DNA of 64,000 nt from Clostridioides sp. (GTDB taxonomy: Bacteria > Bacillota > Clostridia > Peptostreptococcales > Peptostreptococcaceae), in the NCBI GenBank assembly GCA_031261505.1, contig JAISJN010000008.1:62001-126000 (forward strand), read 5' to 3'. Below, piece after piece: positions 45,069-52,138 of the stretch. Position 1 is the stretch's first letter; every line of letters starts with the position of its first letter. A program made the translations under genes and the position numbers. Under the pieces are notes generated by a model. That model did not search any database and was not told the origin of the DNA. It saw only the letters and a list, made by a program, of their open reading frames with translations.

Positions 45069-47636
45069 TCAAGGTTTAGTTGAAGGTACATTTGATAATG
45101 TCCATTCTATAACTCCACTATACGCTGTCTTCCTCATCGATGGTCCATCATATTCTAGACACAAGCCGGTTTTTGGTCCCCACGTATCTGTAATATTATT
45201 TGCATCTGAAGTATTTGTAATATCTTTGAGAATCTGCAAACTTTCAGTTGTCAGAATCTTTTCAGGTTTTCCATCTGTCATGTACGCTATCCCTGTGTCG
45301 TTTACATCTTCTCTATTAATATATTCTTTAAAATCATTTTTCAACGGCTCCTTCATTCTTACTGATAAGGACCACTTAACCTTCTTAGTATTTGGATCGG
45401 TTATGATGAGATTCTTATCATAATGTTCTGGCACCCTCTTGCTTATTGGTTTCGAGATAGAATATTGTACTGTTCCAAAATCTATATTATTAGGTACTGT
45501 AAACGTAAGAGGCAATGTATCAGTCGAATCTGAAAAGCTAGAAAATCTAACGACATAATTTCCTTTCATCATCGCTGGAATCGTTGGATCCGGAGCATCA
45601 GAATCAACTTCCAAATCTTTGTGAGAAATACCAGTATTATGGTAATATTTATCAGTACACATACTCGTTCCAGTTATCTTAACCGTAAAATACGTGCCAC
45701 TCTCATTTATACGATCTGTATGAGTTGTATGAATTGTGAAAGCATTGATATCGCTACCTCTATCCCAAATAGAGGTATTCTTTGTTGTAATATTTATCGA
45801 AGAGTTAACGCTTCCAGTCGTCTTACATATCCAGTCTCCTCCACCTTTATTTACTATGTCGTAAAGGGCAGGTTTGTACAAGTTAATTTCTGTACTACTA
45901 CAACCATTCTTACCAGAAAGGGCTATAACTCCTGGATTAAAGTCATCACTTGTATCATTCTTATCTTCACCATTACCTACACCATCATTTGGTCCAGTAC
46001 TTCCAGATGCTTTAAATGTTCCGCCCTCACCTATGTTAAATTTAATATTATCACCATTTAGATATAAGGCAGATCCGTAACTTGATTCTAAAATAACTTT
46101 AGATCCATTCTTGGTTTCAAGTTTAGTGCCGTTATTCATAGTTAGTGCTGGCTCAGTTGTTGCTTTGCTTTGTTTTATATTCAGCTGAGCTCCTTCTTCA
46201 ACTGTTACAGTCCCCGTATTTATAATTTGTGGACCATTAGGCGTATAACTTCCATTTTTTTCAATTGTTATTTTTTTCTCCAAATCGTTACTAGCTCTTA
46301 AAAGAGGCATTTTCTGTGATTCAGTTAGCTCAACTGCAGGAGATTCTTCGTTTGCAGCCCCACCCGTGTAATCAGCACCCTCACTGATTACTATGTTTGC
46401 AGCCTCTACTGCACTGCAAATCGTTGTCAATTCTAATTTTCCACTGAATACAACCTTGCCTGTGCAAGATACTAATCTAGGAATCATTTTATCAGAATCC
46501 GTCGATATATCGCGTAGGTCGAAATTCCAACCAGATAGTAGTTCACTCGTATTAGAGCCGATTAAAGATATATTTGACTTATCTGAATCCACGTCCTCTA
46601 CGCTCCACGCTCCATCTGAAATCACTTCTACCTTGCTAAGTTCAAAATGTTTTAAATGTCCTCTAAGTAAGCTTACTAGCGGTAAATCTGCCTTTCCACT
46701 TACTGAGTAACTCTTTGGAAACATCAACTTAGAATGCGATCCATCTTCTTTTATTCCTATTATCTTAATATCATTTTTTCTTCCCTGAAATTCGTTTGCA
46801 CCAGTGGCTTGGATATCAGACTTTAACTGTATCTCTTCCACATCTTCATTGCTGTATGCATCCTTAAATTCATCCCAGGTACTTACTTGCCTAATTGAAT
46901 CTGAAACATCTGTACCATTCTGTACTTCAGTATTTCCTTGTAAATCAATAACCTTTTCACCCGCTGGGATATTATCAGGTATGCCGCCTTGTTCAGGCAC
47001 AGGTTTTCCGACATTCAGTTGAATGTCATTTGATATTACTTCTTCTTCCGTAGTCAATAAGCTCACAACATTTGAACCCTCAGAATTCGCTTTTAAGAAT
47101 AGTCTAATATCCTCAGGCTGCACCTCGGGTTTATTGTAACTTATGATTAAATTTCTACTTGTGTCATCGTATGTGGTAGTTATGTCGTTATTTTCTTGGT
47201 CTGTCTTTTCCTTCAAAAATTCTATATTGTCAGGGATCTTTATATGAATAGTGTCTTTCAGTAACTTATCTGTCTGCTCTGTCGACTTAATCGAAATGTA
47301 AAATTCATCACTTATGCTTATCTGATCTAAACTTAATGCTATCGTTACTGGTTTACTTTTGTCAGCCTTGCTATGTGGTTCACCTAATTCCGCAGCCCTA
47401 TCGTCGTCTCTTCTTAAATTGTCAGCCTTGTTACTTAAATCCTTGTTAGCCTCTTGTGTTCCCCCTGATACATAGCTATTTCTCTTGTCTTTTGTCGTAA
47501 GAGCATTACCATGCACTGAGACTAGACCAATATTTGAAGTAGAGAAACTCATAGCTATCACAGCACTTACTGCTACAATTGGTTTAAATATTTTCCTCAC
47601 GTTAAATAATACACCCCCACTCGTATTATTATTCAT
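45069..47636 (-). CDS. Large surface protein with Ig-like, adhesive and WxL domains, cassette 3
   Basis: An 855-residue secreted protein: signal peptide (IVAVSAVIAMSFSTSNIGLV region), the Ig-like domain (IALSLDQISISDEFYISI, about 95-210), adhesive domain (VSTWDEFKDAYSN onward, almost the same as in cassette 1) and the C-terminal WxL domain (VKWSLSVR and GVIEWTLSNV). The ATG at 47636 has no ribosome site; GGGGGTG lies after it, favouring the in-frame GTG at 47600. It heads the cassette-3 unit, with a leader of about 270 bases. Confidence 0.87.
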   Translation of the reverse strand: MNNNTSGGVLFNVRKIFKPIVAVSAVIAMSFSTSNIGLVSVHGNALTTKDKRNSYVSGGTQEANKDLSNKADNLRRDDDRAAELGEPHSKADKSKPVTIALSLDQISISDEFYISIKSTEQTDKLLKDTIHIKIPDNIEFLKEKTDQENNDITTTYDDTSRNLIISYNKPEVQPEDIRLFLKANSEGSNVVSLLTTEEEVISNDIQLNVGKPVPEQGGIPDNIPAGEKVIDLQGNTEVQNGTDVSDSIRQVSTWDEFKDAYSNEDVEEIQLKSDIQATGANEFQGRKNDIKIIGIKEDGSHSKLMFPKSYSVSGKADLPLVSLLRGHLKHFELSKVEVISDGAWSVEDVDSDKSNISLIGSNTSELLSGWNFDLRDISTDSDKMIPRLVSCTGKVVFSGKLELTTICSAVEAANIVISEGADYTGGAANEESPAVELTESQKMPLLRASNDLEKKITIEKNGSYTPNGPQIINTGTVTVEEGAQLNIKQSKATTEPALTMNNGTKLETKNGSKVILESSYGSALYLNGDNIKFNIGEGGTFKASGSTGPNDGVGNGEDKNDTSDDFNPGVIALSGKNGCSSTEINLYKPALYDIVNKGGGDWICKTTGSVNSSINITTKNTSIWDRGSDINAFTIHTTHTDRINESGTYFTVKITGTSMCTDKYYHNTGISHKDLEVDSDAPDPTIPAMMKGNYVVRFSSFSDSTDTLPLTFTVPNNIDFGTVQYSISKPISKRVPEHYDKNLIITDPNTKKVKWSLSVRMKEPLKNDFKEYINREDVNDTGIAYMTDGKPEKILTTESLQILKDITNTSDANNITDTWGPKTGLCLEYDGPSMRKTAYSGVIEWTLSNVPSTKP

Positions 47637-47785
47637 TACTCTATGTCAAGGTGTTTCCCAGTCGAATCTCAATCCCATTAGACCGACTGTAATCCCGATT
47701 GCACTTAAGTATGATCAAAATCCCAATCCCACTTAGCATTCGTCATTCCTATGAAATTTAAACCCACATATTTGCTACTAAAACT

Positions 47786-47806
47786 GAGCAAACAGGGTAT
47801 TCGCTC
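47786..47806 (-). promoter_or_regulatory. Conserved leader hairpin upstream of the cassette-3 large gene
   Basis: GAGCGAA pairs with TTTGCTC around a TACCCTG loop on the sense strand, 150 bases before the ATG. Compared with the cassette-2 hairpin, a T-A pair has become C-G and an A-U pair has become G-U: pairing is preserved in RNA of this strand only. Confidence 0.65.
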
Positions 47807-47915
47807 CGATTCTTGTAAACGATAATCATGGTCAGTATGTATTATCACATATTGGATACTTTACATCCTCTTCCACGATAATGTTGGTTTTATCCCATTC
47901 CCTCGGGATATTTAT

Positions 47916-47966
47916 ATTTTATCAGCAGACAACACAGGTGTCAATAGTTTCAAATTGTATACATTA
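47916..47966 (-). promoter_or_regulatory. Cassette-3 promoter with upstream box
   Basis: On the minus strand TTGACA (47939-47944), 17 bases, TAAAAT (47916-47921). The bases from TAATGTATACAATTT to the -35 element match the cassette-2 promoter at 27 of 29 positions, while the 17-bp spacers differ. Start of transcription near 47909. Confidence 0.82.
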
Positions 47967-48200
47967 AATATCATTTTAATACATAATTAATAATTATATA
48001 ACAAATTCAGTGTTTTAATTTTTCCATAATTCTGATGATGTTATTTTTTTATTTAAATTATAATTTTTTCATTATCTACTTATTATAAACAAAGGCTTTT
48101 CCTTGAAAATTCTAATTTATTGTAAGTAACTTCTTCTGTATCTTAGCTTTTTTTATATGATCTCAATTCAGTTAATTATTTTCAGAATATTATAAATATG

Positions 48201-48227
48201 TCCGATAATGTTTTAACGCGCTCAAAA
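48201..48227. repeat. Direct repeat, left copy
   Basis: TCCGATAATGTTTTAACGCG and the following seven bases recur at 48547-48573 with about four changes. The two copies flank the WxL-like fragment at 48325-48516. Confidence 0.7.
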
Positions 48228-48324
48228 TAGATACGGACTTGCATTCCCCACCATAAAAGCAGAATGCAATTAAGTTAAAACATCTCCCTTTTTAAGGCAA
48301 TGACTATTTCTCGATTTATATTTA

Positions 48325-48516
48325 CTAAATTAAGGCGTTTCTGGGGTAATCGCCAACGCCCATTCTTATCTCAGCATGGTAGGTTCCTTTTGGAACTACG
48401 GCACCTTTAGTCACACATAAGAACAAACCATTGTCACTTACATTCCAATCCTTAGAAACTATATACGGCTTCAATGAATCATTAGTATTATTTGTAATCT
48501 CAACCGTGCTTGACAT
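48325..48516 (-). pseudogene. C-terminal remnant of a fourth large surface protein
   Basis: A 63-codon frame whose middle matches the end of the large cassette proteins: here DWNVSDNGLFLC..VPKGTYHAEI, there KWNGTNTGICLD..IEKGTYNGTI. The final EWTL motif is gone. It is the decayed end of a fourth paralogue; a nucleotide match to the start of the same gene type lies at 48826-48880. Confidence 0.6.
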
Positions 48517-48546
48517 CGACTGAGGCGATCTATCTTTTTGGATTTA

Positions 48547-48573
48547 TCCGACAATGTTTTAACACGCTCAGAA
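48547..48573. repeat. Direct repeat, right copy
   Basis: Second copy of the 27-base repeat (TCCGACAATGTTTTAACACG onward), on the far side of the WxL remnant. Confidence 0.7.
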
Positions 48574-48825
48574 CAAAACAAGGAGATAATCCTATAAATA
48601 ACTAGGTATTATCTCCATTGATAAAATAATATTATACATATGCGACCTAAATATCCAATGTATTCATTTGAATACAAAGTATACTCCATTCTGTATAATG
48701 TTTAATTATGAACTCTGCTTATTTACAATCTTTATTAGATAAGGTTGTCGATAATGAAGTTCAATAAGCCCCCTGTATTTTTACAGCTACAGTTAATAAA
48801 TTTTATATGTCTGAAATCCTAGTAT

Positions 48826-48880
48826 GAATTGTGTCTTTCAGTAACTTCTCTTACTTGATGAAATGCAAAACTATCGTGCG
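48826..48880 (-). pseudogene. Fragment of the Ig-like domain of the fourth large gene
   Basis: GAATTGTGTCTTTCAGTAAC and the next five bases match cassette 3 at 47248-47272 at about 22 of 25 positions; the following 22 bases match again after a small gap. In cassette 3 this stretch codes for the Ig-like domain (KLLKDTIHIKIP). No open frame remains. With 48325-48516 it shows that most of a 2.5-kb gene has been lost. The rest of the 48517-49364 gap holds no ORF worth naming. Confidence 0.55.
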
Positions 48881-49221
48881 ATTTTATTGCTCTCGATTTG
48901 ATATTTGTTACTGTTTCCTTATAACGCTTTTCGATTTACATACTTGCTGACTGTTTATATGTTTATAAATCAAACACCCCCTAAGTACATTCATCGATGA
49001 TTTTAAATTGTACCGATACTTTTTTCTGTCCCAATTCAGTTCAACACTATCACGGTACACTAGTATGATAGACGAACCTATGAAATATACGCCCAACAAT
49101 CTTTTAGTCAATTGAGTATACATGCTATACACTTATTTTTTTAAACGGCTTCTGTGAATCCTAGACAATCTTACGAGACTATCGACATTGTTTGTTTAAT
49201 TTCGTCTTTTGGGATAATTAA

Positions 49222-49250
49222 ATAATAACATCGCATATAATTAGTGTCAA
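49222..49250 (-). promoter_or_regulatory. Promoter of the decayed fourth copy
   Basis: On the minus strand TTGACA (49245-49250), 17 bases, TATTAT (49222-49227), preceded by AAATTTAATTGAAATTAAAT, a diverged form of the upstream box of the two live promoters. It lies upstream of the fourth-copy remnants. Confidence 0.6.
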
Positions 49251-49296
49251 CATTTAATTTCAATTAAATTTTGATTGTTTGTCGGTGGAAATATAA

Positions 49297-49336
49297 AAAA
49301 GAACCAAGGCGTTGTCAGCTCAACCTCAGTTCTTTT
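49297..49336 (-). terminator. Terminator of AI-2E permease A
   Basis: AAAAGAAC pairs with GTTCTTTT, with an inner GTTG/CAAC stem, 29 bases after the stop codon at 49365. Confidence 0.75.
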
Positions 49337-49364
49337 CATCCTTAAAATATAGAAATATAACCCT

Positions 49365-50528
49365 CTAAATATAGTCCTCTGTCTCTATCGGTAATCCCCT
49401 CTTGTCCAACCTGTACTCTACCACTTCTTTGATAAGAGAATAGATGACCGCAAACATTGGTACACCTACGATCATTCCTACAAGACCAAAGATCTTACCT
49501 GTGACGAGTATTGAAAATAGTATCCAAAATGCGGATATACCTATTGATTCGCCGAGTATCTTAGGTCCAATTATATTTCCGTCTATCTGTTGTAGAATCA
49601 ATATAATCAAAGCTAACCACATAGCCTTTATCGGTGAAACGAATAGGACAATCAATATAGATGGTATTGCTCCAATTATCGGACCGAAAAACGGTATGAT
49701 GTTTGTGACACCGATTATCACGGATATCAAGATCGTATACGGCATCTTGACAATGCTCAATACTATAAATACGATTATTCCTATGATGAAGGCGTTCAAT
49801 ATCTTTCCACTTAGGAATTTACCAAAGGTTTGGTTGCTTCTATTTATTATGTCGACAACTTTTTTTGAAACTTTTTCTGAACACATGGAGAAAAGCACCT
49901 TCTTGCTTAGTCCACGGAATCTTTCTTTGTCTATGAGCAAGTACACAGAAACGATAATTCCCAAGAGCGTATTCCAAATACTAGAGAATATATTTTTTAC
50001 GATTATTCCTAAAACCGGAATCAAATCGGTCGCAAGTCCCATGATTTTAGTCGTGAGTTCATTCCATCTATCTGTTGCAAACTCCATGACGGCGGTACTT
50101 GAATTCAAATCAGATAGTACACCATTTATCCAATTGGCTGTCTCAGTCGCATACATTGGTATGTCATTGATAATACCAGTTATACTTTCGATGAGTTGTG
50201 GAAGTACTATTCTGATGAATAGATATAGGATAGATCCCGCTATCACATATGTAATCGCCATGCCTAAAAACCTCTTGTACTTTTGATTCAAATTTTCAAA
50301 TATCTTTCCCACTAAGATCTTGTTTTCTATAAACTTGAGTACAAAGTTTAAAATATATGCTATAGCGAAGCCTGCAATAAAAGGTTGCAGTGTTGCAAAT
50401 ATCTCACTCAATCCTGCACTAAACTCGTCAAACTGCGAGGCTACCAAATAAAATAACTCACTACACACTACTACTATGAAGGCATATATCGAAATAAGAG
50501 TGTATCTTTTACTAGCTCTAATTTTCAC
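49365..50528 (-). CDS. AI-2E family permease A
   Basis: A 387-residue protein with about eight membrane segments and a large soluble region after the third (ESITGIINDIPMYATETANW), typical of the AI-2E/PerM family (PF01594). Members have been proposed to export signals or ions; the substrate is not known. The C-terminal part holds the conserved NIIPFFGPIIGAIPS and the glycine-rich final helices. Start: GTG at 50528 after GGGGGG. It is the downstream copy of a tandem pair of equal length (other copy 50783-51946) with its own ribosome site; a terminator stands between the two. Confidence 0.9.
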   Translation of the reverse strand: MKIRASKRYTLISIYAFIVVVCSELFYLVASQFDEFSAGLSEIFATLQPFIAGFAIAYILNFVLKFIENKILVGKIFENLNQKYKRFLGMAITYVIAGSILYLFIRIVLPQLIESITGIINDIPMYATETANWINGVLSDLNSSTAVMEFATDRWNELTTKIMGLATDLIPVLGIIVKNIFSSIWNTLLGIIVSVYLLIDKERFRGLSKKVLFSMCSEKVSKKVVDIINRSNQTFGKFLSGKILNAFIIGIIVFIVLSIVKMPYTILISVIIGVTNIIPFFGPIIGAIPSILIVLFVSPIKAMWLALIILILQQIDGNIIGPKILGESIGISAFWILFSILVTGKIFGLVGMIVGVPMFAVIYSLIKEVVEYRLDKRGLPIETEDYI

Positions 50529-50602
50529 CTGCTCCCCCCCAATCCTTTACAAGATAAATCATAGCATATGATTATTAAATTTTTGTTAAATTGTAAAAAA
50601 AA

Positions 50603-50636
50603 CAACGCTTTTGTATGTATACATTCAAAAGCGTTG
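50603..50636 (-). terminator. Terminator between the two AI-2E genes
   Basis: CAACGCTTTT pairs with AAAAGCGTTG (10 bp) around a 14-base loop; the flanks are A8 and T7, so it could work both ways. It ends transcription of permease B before permease A. Confidence 0.88.
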
Positions 50637-50657
50637 CTTTTTTTGGATAATATGCTT

Positions 50658-50762
50658 AAGTTAAATGGTGATTCAACGCTTCCAGTTGGAGATTTTACTC
50701 CAACTGAAATGAGATTTATGCCCTCCACCTGTAGAGGTGTTGGAGATTTATCTCAACTTATA
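50658..50762. repeat. Two-hairpin intergenic repeat, copy 6
   Basis: A near-consensus copy on the plus strand: TTAAATGGTGATTCAACG, hairpin A (CAGTTGGAG/CTCCAACTG, perfect 9 bp), AAATGAGATTTATG, hairpin B (CTCCACCT-GTAG-AGGTGTTGGAG), ATCTCAACTTATA. In sense of the AI-2E gene B that ends at 50783 it is in B-then-A order, 20 bases after the stop. Confidence 0.9.
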
Positions 50763-50782
50763 TTTCTCAATTTAAGACTTTG

Positions 50783-51946
50783 TTAAATATAGTCGTCCGT
50801 TTCCGTAGGTAGACCCCTCTTCTCAAGCCTGTACTCTACAACTTCCTTGATCAAGGAGTATATTACTGCAAACAGAGGAACACCTATCACCATTCCTACA
50901 AATCCTAATAGCTTGCCTGTTACGAGGAGTGAGAACAGTATCCAAAATGCTGATATCCCTATTGAATCTCCGAGTATCTTCGGTCCTATAATATTTCCAT
51001 CTATCTGTTGGATGATGAATATTATAAGGGCGAGCCATAGAGCCTTTGTCGGTGAAACAAACAATACGATTATCACCGATGGTATCGCTCCTATAAATGG
51101 TCCAAAGAAAGGTATGATATTGGTTACCCCTACTATGACGGAAATCAATAGTGCGTATGGCATCTTGACCACTGTTAAGACTATAAATGTGAGTATCCCT
51201 ATGATGAATGAGTCAAGTATCTTTCCGCTCAAAAACTTTCCGAATGTTTCGTTGCTCCTGTCCATTATCTCAACGACTTTTACAGAAACTCTTTCTGAAA
51301 ACAAGGAGAATAGTATCTTCTTGCTCAATCCGCAAAAGTTTTCCTTGGATATGAGTAGGTAGACCGATACGACAATTCCCAAGAGCACGTTCCAAATACT
51401 CGAGAATATCCCTTTGACAACAAGACCTAAGATAGGAATTAAGTCGGTTGCAAACTCCATAATCTTTGTCATAAATTCATTCCATCTCTCTGTGGCAAAT
51501 TGCATAACCTCTGGAGTTGGATTTAAGTCCTTTAATATGTCATTTATCCAATTGGTTGTCTCCCTAGCGTACATTGGTATATCATTGGCAAGACCAGTGA
51601 TGCTAGCTATGAGTTGAGGAAGTACTATTTTTATAAATAGATACAAGATAAAACCTGCTATGAGATATGTGATAATCATACTCAAAAACCTCTTGGACTT
51701 CTGCTTCCAGTTTTCAAAGAATTTACCGACCAATACATTGCTTTCGACAAACTTGAGTACAAAGTTTAAAATATAGGCTATCGCAAATCCTACGATGAAC
51801 GGCTGAAGAGTTGCAATCATACCGCCCAGCTTAGCACTGAATACATCAAATTGCGAAACAGCTAAATAAAACAACTCACTGCACGCTACTACTATAAACG
51901 CGTATATCGAAATCAGAGTATATTTTCTGCTCCAACTAATTTTCAC
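50783..51946 (-). CDS. AI-2E family permease B
   Basis: A 387-residue paralogue of permease A, alike along the whole length (for example both have LFYLxxSQFD, NIIPFFGP and KRGLPxETxDYI at the end). The pair arose by tandem duplication and has since diverged at many positions. Start: GTG at 51946, seven bases after GGAGG; the longer ORF begins ten codons upstream without a site. It has its own terminator and a repeat element downstream. Confidence 0.9.
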   Translation of the reverse strand: MKISWSRKYTLISIYAFIVVACSELFYLAVSQFDVFSAKLGGMIATLQPFIVGFAIAYILNFVLKFVESNVLVGKFFENWKQKSKRFLSMIITYLIAGFILYLFIKIVLPQLIASITGLANDIPMYARETTNWINDILKDLNPTPEVMQFATERWNEFMTKIMEFATDLIPILGLVVKGIFSSIWNVLLGIVVSVYLLISKENFCGLSKKILFSLFSERVSVKVVEIMDRSNETFGKFLSGKILDSFIIGILTFIVLTVVKMPYALLISVIVGVTNIIPFFGPFIGAIPSVIIVLFVSPTKALWLALIIFIIQQIDGNIIGPKILGDSIGISAFWILFSLLVTGKLLGFVGMVIGVPLFAVIYSLIKEVVEYRLEKRGLPTETDDYI

Positions 51947-52053
51947 ATTTCCACCTCCAAACTGTCTAGTATACACTACTATACCATATTATCATTAGAA
52001 TTGTATTAAATTATGTTAACAAATTTAAATTTTTACACATTTATATAAAAACA

Positions 52054-52075
52054 TCCCAACCTGTTTAGGTTGGGA
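52054..52075 (-). terminator. Terminator of the ABC exporter operon
   Basis: A 9-bp stem (TCCCAACCT/AGGTTGGGA, loop GTTT) followed on the minus strand by GTTTTTAT. It lies 60 bases after the last ABC gene, beyond a partial repeat element. Confidence 0.88.
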
Positions 52076-52090
52076 CATTCTTATTTCTCT

Positions 52091-52138
52091 ATGGTTGATC
52101 TCACCACCTATAGAGGTTTCGTGATTTATCTCCAGTTA
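52091..52138. repeat. Partial intergenic repeat (hairpin B only), copy 7
   Basis: On the minus strand TAACTGGAGATAAATCAC..ACCTCTATAGGTGGTGAGATCA is hairpin B. It overlaps the end of the ABC gene: the TAA stop codon lies at its edge. Hairpin A is missing and a terminator takes its place. Confidence 0.6.

Noticed and set aside
31258-47636. Cassettes considered as a genomic island with integrase or transposase
   Set aside because: No recombinase, tRNA attachment site or flanking long repeats were found; tandem duplication explains the layout.
48908-49132. 74-codon minus-strand frame beginning MYSM like the CWB2 genes
   Set aside because: Beyond the first residues there is no signal peptide or CWB2 similarity; it overlaps decayed cassette DNA.
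49444-50286. 280-codon plus-strand open frame
   Set aside because: It is antisense to AI-2E permease A, has a composition typical of shadow frames and no ribosome site. The permease on the other strand is clearly real.
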